Shown here in pieces: positions 37,419-46,225 of a stretch of 64,000 nt of DNA. Where the stretch lies: the NCBI RefSeq assembly GCF_009857445.1, contig NZ_WWCN01000005.1:62001-126000 (forward strand), written 5' to 3'. The notes under the pieces are model-generated. The model did not search any database. It was not told the DNA's origin and saw only the letters and a program-made list of their open reading frames with translations. The DNA comes from Duganella flavida (GTDB lineage: Bacteria > Pseudomonadota > Gammaproteobacteria > Burkholderiales > Burkholderiaceae_D). The stretch's first letter is position 1. Each line of letters starts with the position of its first letter. Position numbers and translations under genes: made by a program.

Positions 37419-38015
37419 ATGGGTGACGCAATTTCATTCGACGGGCCTGCCCGGTTGCGGCGTCCGGGCTTCATCGCAGGTGTTGCCATCTCGCTGGTGC
37501 TGCACGCTGTACTGCTGTTCGGCTATCGCTTGTCTAGCCCACCTGCGCAGCAGCAGCCGGCGCGGACGATGACAGTATGGCTGCAGCCGCCAATGCCGCC
37601 GAAAATCGCGGCCAGGGTCGAGCCCTCGTCCGCCAGGCCAGAACCGCAGCGCAAGCGCGAGCAGCGAGAGCGCACGCCCGCTGCCGTGGCAAAGCAGACA
37701 TTGCCTCAGCCATCTTCCGAGCCGCAGGCCATCACGGTGCTGCCGCGTGATCAAGATCCGCTGTACGCGGATCAGCAAAAAAAATTCAATATGGATGATG
37801 CGCTGAAAACCGCGCGCAGCGCGGCGAAAGAGAAGGCCAAGCCCGGCACACTGACGGCACAGCTGGAATCCCATCCGCTTTACCCTGAGGACAATCAGAC
37901 TCAGCTACAAAAAGGCATAGCCAGCGCCAAGAAGTATGATTGCTTGCAAGCCGGCGCAGGGGCCGGCTTGCTCGCCCCGCTGGTCTGGGCGTTGGACAAG
38001 CACTGCAAGTTTTAA
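37419..38015 (+). CDS. TonB-like membrane-anchored proline-rich protein
   Basis: A 198-residue protein of unknown function. One transmembrane segment near residues 18-35 (FIAGVAISLVLHAVLLFGY), with an embedded His, resembles the anchor of TonB-type energy transducers. A Pro/Arg/Gln-rich periplasmic stretch (about 40-105) follows, then a short C-terminal part with two Cys-containing segments. The typical TonB C-terminal YP domain is not recognisable. It ends tail to tail with rsmI, sharing 4 bases. Confidence 0.72.
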   Translation: MGDAISFDGPARLRRPGFIAGVAISLVLHAVLLFGYRLSSPPAQQQPARTMTVWLQPPMPPKIAARVEPSSARPEPQRKREQRERTPAAVAKQTLPQPSSEPQAITVLPRDQDPLYADQQKKFNMDDALKTARSAAKEKAKPGTLTAQLESHPLYPEDNQTQLQKGIASAKKYDCLQAGAGAGLLAPLVWALDKHCKF

Positions 38016-38914
38016 GCTTTTAGCTCCAGCGCGCGGTCGTACAGGGCGTTTTTCTTGCGGCCGGTGATTTGCGCGGCCAGCCCGGCTGCCTGTTTAACAG
38101 GCAGTTCGGCCAGCAAGATAGTTAGCAGGCGGTCGGTTTCGACGTCGTTTTCCTGATCGGCCGGGGGCGCGCCTTCCAGCAGCACCACGAATTCACCTTT
38201 TTCGCGATGGGCGTCGGCCTTGATCCATGCTTCCGCCTCGGACAGCGGGCAGCGGTGGATTTCTTCGAACATTTTGGTCAGCTCGCGTGCGAACACCACC
38301 TGGCGGGTCGGCTCAAATACCGAGGCCAGAGCGCTGGCGCAATCGAGGATGCGGTGCGGCGCTTCGTAAAACACCATGGTTGCCGTCACCGCGCGCAGGG
38401 TGCCGAGGAAATTCTCGCGCTGCTTGGCCTTGGCCGGCAGGAAGCCAACAAAATAAAATTGATCATTCACCAGCCCGCTGGCCGACAAGGCTGTTACCGC
38501 CGCCGATGCGCCCGGCAGCGGCAGCACGCGCAGTCCGGCGGCGCGCACTGCATCGACAATGCGCGCGCCTGGATCGGACACGGCCGGCGTACCGGCATCC
38601 GACACCAGCGCAATGCGCTCGCCGGCTTGCAAACGGGCGATCAAGGTCTCGGCCGCCTCCCGCTCATTATGTTGATGCGCCGCAATTAACGGTTTGTGCA
38701 GGCCGAAGCGATTCATCAACGTGGCGGTATTTCGCGTGTCTTCGCATGCCACAGCATTGACCAAGCTCAAAACGTGCAGCGCGCGCAGGCTAATATCCGT
38801 CACATTGCCTATGGGAGTCGCCACGACGTACAAGGTTGCGCTAGGATAGGTCTGGTGCGCCGTTTCGCCCAAGACGGGCAGGCTGGCGATGGAACTGGAT
38901 ACGAGGTCGCTCAT
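38012..38914 (-). CDS. rsmI: 16S rRNA 2'-O-ribose methyltransferase RsmI
   Basis: A 300-residue SAM-dependent methyltransferase (YraL type) modifying C1402 of 16S rRNA. LYVVATPIGNVTDIS, ACEDTRNTATLMNRFG, LVSDAGTPAVSDPGARIVDAV and PLPGASAAVTALSASG are all family signatures. The frame stays open far upstream through the lpoA region, but the family N-terminus begins at the ATG at 38914. That start is only 10 bp from the divergent lpoA ATG, so its promoter must lie within lpoA. Confidence 0.94.
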   Translation of the reverse strand: MSDLVSSSIASLPVLGETAHQTYPSATLYVVATPIGNVTDISLRALHVLSLVNAVACEDTRNTATLMNRFGLHKPLIAAHQHNEREAAETLIARLQAGERIALVSDAGTPAVSDPGARIVDAVRAAGLRVLPLPGASAAVTALSASGLVNDQFYFVGFLPAKAKQRENFLGTLRAVTATMVFYEAPHRILDCASALASVFEPTRQVVFARELTKMFEEIHRCPLSEAEAWIKADAHREKGEFVVLLEGAPPADQENDVETDRLLTILLAELPVKQAAGLAAQITGRKKNALYDRALELKA

Positions 38915-38924
38915 TGGGGGTAGG

Positions 38925-40337
38925 ATGAAAAGTGTGAGGTTGACGCTGCTGTGCATGGCTGCCGCAGTGCTGAGTGCATGCAGCACGCCGTTTTGCGACG
39001 CGCCGGGAGGATTGTGCTCGCCCCAGCCCGCAAAAACAAGCCTTCCGCCGCCGCCGGTCGCACCGAGACCGCTGCCTATGCCCCTGCCCAAGCCGCCGCC
39101 AGAGCCGACGCCGCCTCCGGCCGAGGTGTTTGCCGTCACCATGCCCGGCGCCACGCCCGAGGACCGCAGCCAGATGGCGCCGCGCGCCGAACCGCCGGCC
39201 ATCGTCCGCACGGTCGATGACAACGCTTTGCCATCCAACACCCCGATCCGCATCGGCCTGCTGCTGCCGCTGCGCTCGGAAACGCTGGGCACGGCCTCGG
39301 ATGCGGTGCGCGCCGGCTTCATGGCCGCATGGGAACGCGACCGCGACAACATCACCGTCACCGTGCTGGAAACCGGCGACGTGCCGCAAGATATACTCGC
39401 CGCCTATGCCCGCGCACTGCTGAACCAGGACCTGGTGGTCGGCCCGCTGTCACGCGCGGCGGTAGCCACGGTGGCTGCCAGCCCGCTGGTCAGCAAGCCC
39501 ACCATCGCCCTGAATTATCCGGAAGGCTACGGCCAGCCGGGCGCCGGACCGCTGCCGCCGCATATGGTGTCGATTGGCCTGTCGATCGAGGAAGAAGCCC
39601 GCCAAGCCGCCCAGTGGGCCGCCGCCGAGCAGCCAGAAGGCGCGGCGCTGGTACTGACCACCAGTTCGCCGTGGCAGCGCCGTGTCGCCAACGCCTTTGC
39701 CGCCCAGTGGCAAAAGCTGGGCCGCCCGGTGCGCACGGTTGAACTCAGCGCCCCGGACGGCTACCTGAGCGATCCGGAACTGGTGCAGCTGCGCGCCAGC
39801 CTGCGCCAGAACCTGCCAGCGCTGCTGTTCTCGGCCATGGGCGCCGACCAGACTCGCCAACTGCGCCTGGCGCTGGCCAGCGTGATGACCAGCGAGCCAA
39901 CCAATCCAACCTTCAGCACTGCCGACGCACTGCCGCCGGCCGCGCCGACGCCAACCGAGCAATTCAGCAGCCTGCCAATCTACGGCACCTCAGCCCTGAA
40001 CCCTGGCCGCGTCAACAATTTCCCGACGCAGGACCTGGACGGCGTGCGCCTGCTGGACTTGCCGTGGCAGGTGCAGCGCGACCATCCGGCGGTGATGGTT
40101 TATCCGCGTCCGCTGCAAACCGGGGTCGGCAGCGCCGACATGGCCCGTTTGTACGCGCTCGGCATCGACGCCTACCGCGTGGCGCGCGAGATCGGCCGCC
40201 ATCCGGTCGGCCGCTTCCACCTGGATGGCGTCACCGGCAAGCTGACCATCGACTTCGGCCAGGGCCCTGCCCAGTTCGAGCGCATCGAGCAATCGGCCGT
40301 CTACCAGAACGGCGCACCCGCGCCGCTGAACCCATGA
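38925..40337 (+). CDS. lpoA: LppC/LpoA-type penicillin-binding-protein activator lipoprotein
   Basis: A 470-residue outer-membrane lipoprotein. Signal with lipobox LSAC (Cys19), a Pro-rich linker (about 35-75), then a periplasmic-binding-protein-like domain (RIGLLLPLRSETLGTASDAVRAGF). In E. coli LpoA activates PBP1a. The E. coli TPR N-domain is missing and replaced by the short Pro-rich linker, as in shorter homologues. A good ribosome site (GGGGTAGG) precedes the ATG. The neighbourhood rsmI / lpoA-yraN-diaA-dolP is the same as in enterobacteria. Confidence 0.9.
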   Translation: MKSVRLTLLCMAAAVLSACSTPFCDAPGGLCSPQPAKTSLPPPPVAPRPLPMPLPKPPPEPTPPPAEVFAVTMPGATPEDRSQMAPRAEPPAIVRTVDDNALPSNTPIRIGLLLPLRSETLGTASDAVRAGFMAAWERDRDNITVTVLETGDVPQDILAAYARALLNQDLVVGPLSRAAVATVAASPLVSKPTIALNYPEGYGQPGAGPLPPHMVSIGLSIEEEARQAAQWAAAEQPEGAALVLTTSSPWQRRVANAFAAQWQKLGRPVRTVELSAPDGYLSDPELVQLRASLRQNLPALLFSAMGADQTRQLRLALASVMTSEPTNPTFSTADALPPAAPTPTEQFSSLPIYGTSALNPGRVNNFPTQDLDGVRLLDLPWQVQRDHPAVMVYPRPLQTGVGSADMARLYALGIDAYRVAREIGRHPVGRFHLDGVTGKLTIDFGQGPAQFERIEQSAVYQNGAPAPLNP

Positions 40338-40344
40338 GGCAGCC

Positions 40345-40695
40345 ATGCCGCGCACTCCACAGCAGCGGCTGGGCAAACAGGGCGAGGACCGGGCGCTGGC
40401 CCACCTCCACGCCCAGGGCCTGACGCTGCTGGAGCGCAATTTCCTGTGCAAGGCCGGTGAAATCGACCTGATCATGCTTGAAGGCCCGACGCTGGTGTTC
40501 GTGGAAGTGCGCCGGCGCGGCAGCGCCAAATTCGGCGGCGCGGTCTACAGCGTCACGCCGGCCAAGCAGCAGCGCCTGCTGCGGGCGGCGCAATATTATC
40601 TTTTACGCCACAAAATACCACCGCCGTGCCGCTTCGACCTGGTCGCCATCGACGAAGAAAAGTTATCCTGGATACAAAACGTGCTGGAGATGTAA
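40345..40695 (+). CDS. yraN: YraN (UPF0102) endonuclease-like protein
   Basis: A 116-residue restriction-endonuclease-fold protein: GKQGEDRALAHL, NFLCKAGEIDLIM and LVFVEVRRRGSAKFGGA supply the E, D and ExK residues of the nuclease core. The biological role is unknown. It lies 7 bp after lpoA and 57 bp before the diaA-like gene. Confidence 0.93.
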   Translation: MPRTPQQRLGKQGEDRALAHLHAQGLTLLERNFLCKAGEIDLIMLEGPTLVFVEVRRRGSAKFGGAVYSVTPAKQQRLLRAAQYYLLRHKIPPPCRFDLVAIDEEKLSWIQNVLEM

Positions 40696-40711
40696 GCATT
40701 TTTAACAGCGC

Positions 40712-40743
40712 TTGTCCGGTCAACAGGACGACTGCACTATAAT
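40712..40743 (+). promoter_or_regulatory. Candidate promoter for the diaA-dolP-tlpA unit
   Basis: A perfect -10 hexamer TATAAT at 40738-40743 lies 10 bp before the ATG. The nearest -35-like TTGTCC (40712) is 20 bp away, longer than ideal. The leader would be very short. Confidence 0.4.
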
Positions 40744-40752
40744 CAGCACACT

Positions 40753-41349
40753 ATGAATAATCAACGCATCCTCTCGCACTTCCACGAAAGTGCCGAACTC
40801 AAAATCCAATCCGCCACCGTCCTCGCCCCGCACATTGCGCAGGCGATTGAGATGATGTTCTCGGCGCTGTCCAACGGCAACAAGATCCTGGTGTGCGGCA
40901 ATGGCGGTTCGGCCGCCGACGCCCAGCACTTTGCGGCTGAGCTAGTGGGCCGTTTCGAGCGTGAGCGCTTCCCGCTGCCAGCCATCGCCCTGACCACCGA
41001 CACCTCGATCCTGACGGCCGTGGCCAACGATTACAGCTACCGCGAGATCTTCTCCAAGCAGGTGCAAGCGTTCGGCCAGGCCGGCGACATCCTGCTGGCG
41101 TTCTCGACCTCGGGTAACTCGGGCAACGTGATGGCGGCGATTGAAGCGGCGCTGGAGCGCGAGATGCGCGTCGTGGCCCTGACCGGCAAAGGCGGCGGCG
41201 CCATCGGCAAGATGCTGACCGACGCTGATGTCCATATTTGCGTGCCGCACGACCGTACCGCACGTATTCAAGAAGTCCATTTGGTAACCATCCATTGCAT
41301 TTGCGACGGCATCGACGTCGCCCTGTTCGGAGGAGATGTGAATGAGTAA
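40753..41349 (+). CDS. diaA: SIS-domain protein, DiaA/GmhA type
   Basis: A 198-residue phosphosugar-isomerase fold protein: [55 protein letters not shown] and the C-terminal [17 protein letters not shown]. By sequence alone it could be sedoheptulose-7-phosphate isomerase (GmhA). By gene order (yraN-diaA-dolP) it corresponds to E. coli DiaA, the DnaA-binding initiation factor. No heptose genes are nearby, so DiaA is favoured. Confidence 0.82.
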   Translation: MNNQRILSHFHESAELKIQSATVLAPHIAQAIEMMFSALSNGNKILVCGNGGSAADAQHFAAELVGRFERERFPLPAIALTTDTSILTAVANDYSYREIFSKQVQAFGQAGDILLAFSTSGNSGNVMAAIEAALEREMRVVALTGKGGGAIGKMLTDADVHICVPHDRTARIQEVHLVTIHCICDGIDVALFGGDVNE

Positions 41350-42004
41350 TTCCAGCGCTATCTGGAAAAAGGTACAACGTCCGCTGGCCATGAGCGTGCT
41401 GTGCGGCGCCATGCTGGCATCCTTGTCGGGCTGCGTCGCGCTGGTTGCGGGCGGTGCGATTTCCGGTACGCTGGCGGCTTCCGACCGCCGCACCTTCGGC
41501 GCGCAGACGGAAGACCGCGCGATCGAAGTCAAGGGCGCAGTCAAGGTCAACAACGTGGGCGGCAGCGCTGCGCACGTCAACATCAATGCCTTCAATCGCC
41601 GCGCCCTGCTGACCGGCGAAGTGCGTGATGAAGCCATGAAAGCGCAGATCGACCGCGAAATCCGCGGCATCGAAGGCGTGATCGATGTGATCAACGAGCT
41701 GGAAATCGCCGGCCCGTCGAGCTACACCTCGCGTTCCAGCGACACCATCATCACGACTAAAGTGAAGGCTAGCCTGGTCGATGCGAAAGATATCTCGGCC
41801 AACTCGTATCAAGTGGTGACCGAGCGCGGTGTGGTCTACTTGCAGGGCCGTGTGACCCAGCGTGAAGGCCAGATCGGTTCCGACATTGCACGCGGCGTCA
41901 GCGGCGTGACCAAGGTGGTGAAGGTGTTTGAGTACATCACCGAGGACGAGTGGAAGACTTACCAGCCTAAACCAGCCAACACCAATACGCAGAGCACCCA
42001 ATGA
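41342..42004 (+). CDS. dolP: BON-domain lipoprotein (DolP/YraP-like)
   Basis: A 220-residue lipoprotein with lipobox LSGC (Cys31) followed by two BON domains (about 65-125 and 130-205; [17 protein letters not shown] and [16 protein letters not shown]). E. coli DolP supports outer-membrane integrity at division sites. The ATG overlaps the diaA stop by 8 nt and the stop overlaps the thioredoxin-like gene by 4 nt. Confidence 0.9.
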   Translation: MSNSSAIWKKVQRPLAMSVLCGAMLASLSGCVALVAGGAISGTLAASDRRTFGAQTEDRAIEVKGAVKVNNVGGSAAHVNINAFNRRALLTGEVRDEAMKAQIDREIRGIEGVIDVINELEIAGPSSYTSRSSDTIITTKVKASLVDAKDISANSYQVVTERGVVYLQGRVTQREGQIGSDIARGVSGVTKVVKVFEYITEDEWKTYQPKPANTNTQSTQ

Positions 42005-42513
42005 GCGACTCCTCGCGCGCCTGGATCAAACCGGTAATCGCTGCCGTGGCGATTGCCGCCATCGGCTTTGGCGGCTACACCGCACTGGCCAAGCGCGAGG
42101 TTGCGCCTGAGCTGACCTTCCTCAGCATCAAGGGCGAGAAAATCACGCCTGATACGCTCAAAGGCAAGGTGGTAATGGTGAATTTCTGGGCCACCTCGTG
42201 CACCACCTGCGTGGCCGAGATGCCCAAGATGGTCGACACCTACAACAAGTTCAAAGGCCAGGGCCTGGAGTTCGTGGCCGTGGCGATGAACTACGATCCG
42301 GCCAACTACGTCATCAACTACGCGGAAACGCGCCAGCTGCCGTTCAAGGTCGTGCTGGATGCGGACGGCTCGGCCGCCAAGGCCTACGGCAATGTGTCGA
42401 TGACGCCGACTACCTTCGTGATCGGCAAGGACGGCAAAATCCTCAAGCGCTATCTGGGCGAACCGGACTTCCCGGCGCTGCACCAGCTGCTGGCGGAGTC
42501 GCTCAAAGGCTGA
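42001..42513 (+). CDS. TlpA/ResA-like thiol-disulfide oxidoreductase
   Basis: A 170-residue membrane-anchored thioredoxin-fold protein. One N-terminal helix (about 10-30) acts as the anchor, and the redox pair is C67-T-T-C70 in NFWATSCTTCVAEMP, followed by the cis-Pro in SMTPTTFVIG. It probably keeps periplasmic cysteines reduced, for example in cytochrome maturation. Its last codons lie just upstream of the sigma-54 promoter of cynS. Confidence 0.9.
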   Translation: MSDSSRAWIKPVIAAVAIAAIGFGGYTALAKREVAPELTFLSIKGEKITPDTLKGKVVMVNFWATSCTTCVAEMPKMVDTYNKFKGQGLEFVAVAMNYDPANYVINYAETRQLPFKVVLDADGSAAKAYGNVSMTPTTFVIGKDGKILKRYLGEPDFPALHQLLAESLKG

Positions 42514-42524
42514 TTTTCCTATCC

Positions 42525-42541
42525 TTGGCACGCGGTTTGCA
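42525..42541 (+). promoter_or_regulatory. Sigma-54 (RpoN) promoter of cynS
   Basis: TTGGCACG-CGGT-TTGCA matches the sigma-54 consensus (YTGGCACG, 4 bases, TTGCW) throughout. The GG of the -24 box is at 42527-42528 and the GC of the -12 box at 42539-42540, with exactly 10 bases between. The expected start is near 42552, 27 bp before the cynS ATG. A partial NtrC-like site (TGCACCA...TGG) may lie near 42479-42495 inside the previous gene. Confidence 0.85.
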
Positions 42542-42578
42542 TGGCTAAAAGCTCTCCTCAACTACCAGGAAAGCCGCC

Positions 42579-43022
42579 ATGGACCGCCACCAAGTCACGC
42601 AAAAAATCATCTCCGCCAAGGTAGCGAAGCAGCTGCGCTGGGCCGATCTCGCCACGCACTTCGCCCAGAGCAAGGAATGGACGACCGCCGCGCTGCTCGG
42701 CCAGATGACCTTCAACCGCGAACAAGCCGACAAGGCGCAACAACTGTTCGACCTCACCGATGAAGAAGCCGCATGGCTGCAGATCGTGCCCTACAAAGGC
42801 TCGCTGGCCAGCGCCGTGCCGACCGATCCGCTGATCTACCGCTGGTACGAAATCGTCAGCGTGTACGGCACCACCATCAAGGAACTGATCCACGAGGAAT
42901 TCGGCGACGGCATCATGAGTGCGATCGACTTCTCAATGGATATCCAGCGAGAAGCCGATCCCAAGGGCGACCGCGTGCAGGTGGTCCTGAGCGGCAAATT
43001 CCTGCCCTACAAATCCTACTAG
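42579..43022 (+). CDS. cynS: Cyanate hydratase (cyanase)
   Basis: A 147-residue enzyme turning cyanate and bicarbonate into ammonia and CO2. Catalytic Arg88, Glu91 and Ser114 occur in YRWYEIVSVYG and GIMSAIDFSM, and the N-terminal helix-turn-helix-like domain is normal. No cynT or cynR is adjacent. The sigma-54 promoter in front suggests use of cyanate as nitrogen source under nitrogen limitation. It ends tail to tail with the DUF3034 gene, sharing 4 bases. Confidence 0.95.
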   Translation: MDRHQVTQKIISAKVAKQLRWADLATHFAQSKEWTTAALLGQMTFNREQADKAQQLFDLTDEEAAWLQIVPYKGSLASAVPTDPLIYRWYEIVSVYGTTIKELIHEEFGDGIMSAIDFSMDIQREADPKGDRVQVVLSGKFLPYKSY

Positions 43023-43891
43023 AAGCCCGCCTGCAGCGACAGGTACAAACCCTTCTGCTTCTTCGGATTGAAGATGGTGATGTCGCCGAGGTTGGCGTAC
43101 GCCGCCGTCACTGAGACATTCCGCGTCGGGAACCAGGCGAGGAAGGCGTCGTAGTACGCCTTCTCGTCGTCCACGCCGAGGTTGTGCGGCTTGAAGCGAT
43201 ACTCGGCGCCCAGCGCCAGCTTGCGGGTGATGAGATACGCGGCCGAGAACTCCGGCTTCAGGCGCGTGTCGTCACTCTTGTCACCGCCGAAGCCGAGGAT
43301 GCCCATCTGGTTGGCGCGGGTGGCGCGCAGCGTGGCGTTCAGCAGCAAGCTGTATTCGAGATAGATCTTGGTGGCCGAGACGTAGTAGTCATAGCCGCTA
43401 TCGTCCTTGGCGCCCAGCTGCTTGACGTTGGTCACGCCCAGCCCCTCCAGCCCGCGTACGCCCTTGTTCTTCTTGTACATCACGCCCACCGCAACCTGCG
43501 GCAGCCACGAGTCCTGGTCGTACACCGCATCGCCCAGCACCTTGTACTTGAGGCCGACGATATCCTGCTTGATGTTCAGCTTATCGAGCGGCGCCAGGCT
43601 GCCGGTAAATTCCTGGTTGGCGAATGACAGTTCCAGACGGTCCTGGATACCGACCGCCACGCCGTAGGTCTTCAGCTTATAGTCCTGGGTGCTGACCTGG
43701 GTATAGTGCGCATTCGCGCCCCAGCTGTCGCGCGAGCCGTAGCCGCTGATCAGCGCCCACGGCGTAATGCCGCCGCCGCCCGCACCTTCCACTTGCGACA
43801 CGCCGCCGGTAGCCAGCAGCTTACCCATGTCCTGTGCGCCTACGCCGCCGCATGCGCAGACAGCCAGCAATGCTGGAATCAGTTTTTTCAT
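43019..43891 (-). CDS. DUF3034 family exported, probably outer-membrane, protein
   Basis: A 290-residue protein with a signal peptide ending near GVGAQD. It is rich in alternating aromatic/hydrophobic strands and ends in Phe (LYLSLQAGF), as outer-membrane beta-barrels do. The pattern GGVSQVEGAGGGGITPWALISGYG is typical of DUF3034. The function is unknown. It is 19 bp downstream of an exported truncated haemoglobin gene and presumably co-transcribed with it. Confidence 0.83.
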   Translation of the reverse strand: MKKLIPALLAVCACGGVGAQDMGKLLATGGVSQVEGAGGGGITPWALISGYGSRDSWGANAHYTQVSTQDYKLKTYGVAVGIQDRLELSFANQEFTGSLAPLDKLNIKQDIVGLKYKVLGDAVYDQDSWLPQVAVGVMYKKNKGVRGLEGLGVTNVKQLGAKDDSGYDYYVSATKIYLEYSLLLNATLRATRANQMGILGFGGDKSDDTRLKPEFSAAYLITRKLALGAEYRFKPHNLGVDDEKAYYDAFLAWFPTRNVSVTAAYANLGDITIFNPKKQKGLYLSLQAGF

Positions 43892-43910
43892 TGTTGTACT
43901 CCCACCCGGA

Positions 43911-44384
43911 TTATTTGGTCACGATATCGCGCTGCATCGGCGCCAGTTTGGCGACCAGCTTGTTCGATACGCTGCTCGGCACATTGTGCTGTTCCATCGC
44001 GATCTGCAAGTCTTCGGCCAGCGCGTTGAACATGGCGTTGGTGATCTGCAGGTCCTGATGCACCGTCTTCATATCGCGCACCGGGCCGACGCCTTCCATC
44101 GCCTTGTCGTGATATTTGCCGGTGTATTTGCACGGACCGCCAGCGAACTCGCAGAACTGCTCTTGCAGGCGCACGTTCAGTTGCGGAATGTCGAAGTCGG
44201 TGAAGCTGTCCTTGATGCGCGGATCGGTGGTGATCAGCGTGACGAAGGTATCGACGATCTTCTTGATACCTTCCTTGCCGCCCAAGCCCTGGTAGGTGGA
44301 GTCCTCGGTATAAGGCGTTTGCGCCATTGCCAGCGACGAGGCCAGCAGCAGGCCGATAGCGGCCATTCGGGAGCGTTTAATCAT
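43911..44384 (-). CDS. Exported group 1 truncated haemoglobin
   Basis: A 157-residue protein with a signal peptide (about 1-21, ending SLAMAQ) and a truncated-globin core: YQGLGGKEGIKKIVDTFV, DPRIKDSFTDFD, and a proximal His in MKTVHQDLQITNAMFNALAEDL. Truncated haemoglobins handle NO or O2 and are normally cytosolic, so the signal peptide is unusual. It pairs with the DUF3034 gene. One extra Cys pair (about residues 79 and 86) could form a periplasmic disulfide. Confidence 0.82.
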   Translation of the reverse strand: MIKRSRMAAIGLLLASSLAMAQTPYTEDSTYQGLGGKEGIKKIVDTFVTLITTDPRIKDSFTDFDIPQLNVRLQEQFCEFAGGPCKYTGKYHDKAMEGVGPVRDMKTVHQDLQITNAMFNALAEDLQIAMEQHNVPSSVSNKLVAKLAPMQRDIVTK

Positions 44385-44422
44385 ATTTCATCCTCATCAG
44401 TGGTCTGGCTACCGCCAATTTA

Positions 44423-44851
44423 TCAGTTATTTTTAGGATACAAAACCATTTGTGTGCAGCGGAACAACGCTATTGTTTTACCAGTATCTTTATTGATAAC
44501 GGTGGCATCCCACACCTGCGTGGTGCGGCCGAGATGGACGGCGGTGGCAGTCGCCACCACCGTGCCTTCGCGCGCGGTACCGAGGTGATTGGATTTCAAC
44601 TCGATGGTGGTGAAGTTCTGCGCGCCATCCGGCAAGTGCGAGAAGCAGGCGTAGCCGCAGGCAGTATCGGCCAGTGTGACCACGCTGCCCGCGTGCAGGA
44701 AGCCGTTCGGCGCCAGATGATTTTTCGTGACGGTGAATTCCGCCACGATCTCGTTTTCCTTCACCGAGGTGATGACGATGCCGAGATGATCCGGCAGCGT
44801 GCCCTTGCCGAAGTTGTTGAAATAATCGACATTAAATTTTTCTGCATCCAT
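44423..44851 (-). CDS. PaaI-type hotdog thioesterase
   Basis: A 142-residue hotdog-fold protein. GFLHAGSVVTLADTACGYAC contains the family's HGG-like loop and acidic helix, and TATAVHLGRTTQVWDATV forms the later strands. It hydrolyses acyl- or aryl-CoA; the substrate is unknown. It is 15 bp after the anti-sigma gene and probably reads from the same transcript, although it has no evident tie to the sigma system. Confidence 0.87.
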   Translation of the reverse strand: MDAEKFNVDYFNNFGKGTLPDHLGIVITSVKENEIVAEFTVTKNHLAPNGFLHAGSVVTLADTACGYACFSHLPDGAQNFTTIELKSNHLGTAREGTVVATATAVHLGRTTQVWDATVINKDTGKTIALFRCTQMVLYPKNN

Positions 44852-44866
44852 CGTATTCTCTTTTCG

Positions 44867-45559
44867 TTACATGACGCGAACCCAGGCGCCCTTGTACAGG
44901 ATAGGGCCGGTCGGTCCATTCGGATTTGGCGAACCGCCTTTCGGTTCCAGCGATACGGCCAGCAGCGCGACATCGTCGCCAACAGCGTTGCTGCCCAGCG
45001 CCAGCTTGACCTCGCCTTTATCAGCCAACAGGCCCAGCGAGCGTGGATTGCCTTGCTTCGGCACGGCCCACAGTTGCAGCGTCTTGTCGCTGGCCACCGG
45101 TGCGTTGCCAACCAGGCGCACAGTCAGCGCTTTGTGCTGGGTGTCGCCGGTCAGCAGCAGGGCGGTTTGCGATTTTTCGTCAGTCAGCGTGGCGACGTAA
45201 TCAAGCTGCGGCTGGTCCAGCACGCGCAGGCCGATAACCACTACCAGCAGGGCCGCCATTGCGGTCGAGACGAGACCCAGCCCGCGCCAGAAGTTCAGCG
45301 AGTCCAGCCACGATGCGCGCGCAGGCCGCAGGTTCAAGCGCCGTTCGATATTGCCCCAGACTTGCTTGCGCGGTGACTGCGCGCTGGAGAATTCCGCCAT
45401 CGGCACCAGCCGGTCCTGCCATTCGGCGGTGAGCATGCGCAGCGCGGCGTCGTTGTGCAGATAGCCTTCGAAGCGGCGGCGCGCGCCGCCCTTCAGCGTG
45501 CCGAGCACATACTCGGCGGCCAGTTTGTCGCGCAGGGGAGCGTTGTCGCGGATGTTCAT
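44867..45559 (-). CDS. RskA-family anti-sigma factor
   Basis: A 230-residue membrane anti-sigma factor. An N-terminal helical sigma-binding part ([23 protein letters not shown]) precedes a single transmembrane helix (about 100-118, [18 protein letters not shown]). The periplasmic RskA domain carries the hallmark [24 protein letters not shown]. No zinc HxxxCxxC motif is present. Regulated proteolysis normally frees the sigma factor in this family. It overlaps the sigma gene by 4 nt. Confidence 0.92.
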   Translation of the reverse strand: MNIRDNAPLRDKLAAEYVLGTLKGGARRRFEGYLHNDAALRMLTAEWQDRLVPMAEFSSAQSPRKQVWGNIERRLNLRPARASWLDSLNFWRGLGLVSTAMAALLVVVIGLRVLDQPQLDYVATLTDEKSQTALLLTGDTQHKALTVRLVGNAPVASDKTLQLWAVPKQGNPRSLGLLADKGEVKLALGSNAVGDDVALLAVSLEPKGGSPNPNGPTGPILYKGAWVRVM

Positions 45560-46143
45560 GCGCGGTCTCCTTTCGCCAGGCAGGTTTTCAGGCGTTCAAG
45601 GCTACGGCGTATCCATGTCTTGACGGTGCCGATTGGCAGCGACATCTGCTGCGCCACCTCACTGTGCGACAAGTCGTGGAAGAAGGCCAGCCCCAGCACT
45701 TGGCGATGCAGTCCTTCCAGCGCGGACATGCAATAGGCCAGGGCCTTGGCGTCGCGGCTCATGGTCAACGCCTCGATCGGCGTAGCAGCAGGGTCGTGTA
45801 GTGCGTTCATGACTTCGGCGTCAAACTGGTCTCCATCGATTTCGGCAGCATCATCGGTACGGCGTAGCAAATCGAAAGCCTTGTTGCGCACGATGGTGGT
45901 CATCCACGTCATCGGTGCGGCCAAATGGCTTTGATAGCTGCCGGCGTTGTGCCAGATCGCGACGAAACTTTCTTGCAGCACCTCTTCGGCCAGTTCGCGC
46001 TTAACCAATATACGCAGCGCGAAGCCAAACAGTTTCGCTGAGGTCGCATCATAAAGAGAACGGAAGGCGGAAGCGTCGCGCTGGGCAGCGCCTTGCAGCC
46101 AGATGCGGAGTTGCTGCGGATCGAGGGTGTGAGTGTCGGACAC
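45556..46143 (-). CDS. ECF sigma factor, SigK-like
   Basis: A 195-residue ECF sigma factor. Region 2 reads [40 protein letters not shown] and [18 protein letters not shown]; region 4 reads [39 protein letters not shown]. The start is GTG with AAGG six bases upstream. Pairing with an RskA-type partner places it near the SigK group rather than the FecI group, even though it lies beside a TonB receptor gene. Confidence 0.93.
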   Translation of the reverse strand: MSDTHTLDPQQLRIWLQGAAQRDASAFRSLYDATSAKLFGFALRILVKRELAEEVLQESFVAIWHNAGSYQSHLAAPMTWMTTIVRNKAFDLLRRTDDAAEIDGDQFDAEVMNALHDPAATPIEALTMSRDAKALAYCMSALEGLHRQVLGLAFFHDLSHSEVAQQMSLPIGTVKTWIRRSLERLKTCLAKGDRA

Positions 46144-46225
46144 TGCTTGCCTTATTAGTAATGGATGTTAAACCTCTCAAGCGTAGGCAAATTATCACAT
46201 TACCGTTCCAGCACAAAAAGAAAAA

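Noticed and set aside
38915-39361. Extended rsmI frame running through lpoA
   Set aside because: The extra residues are Gly/Ser-rich shadow sequence opposite the lpoA Pro-rich linker; the RsmI family starts near 38914.
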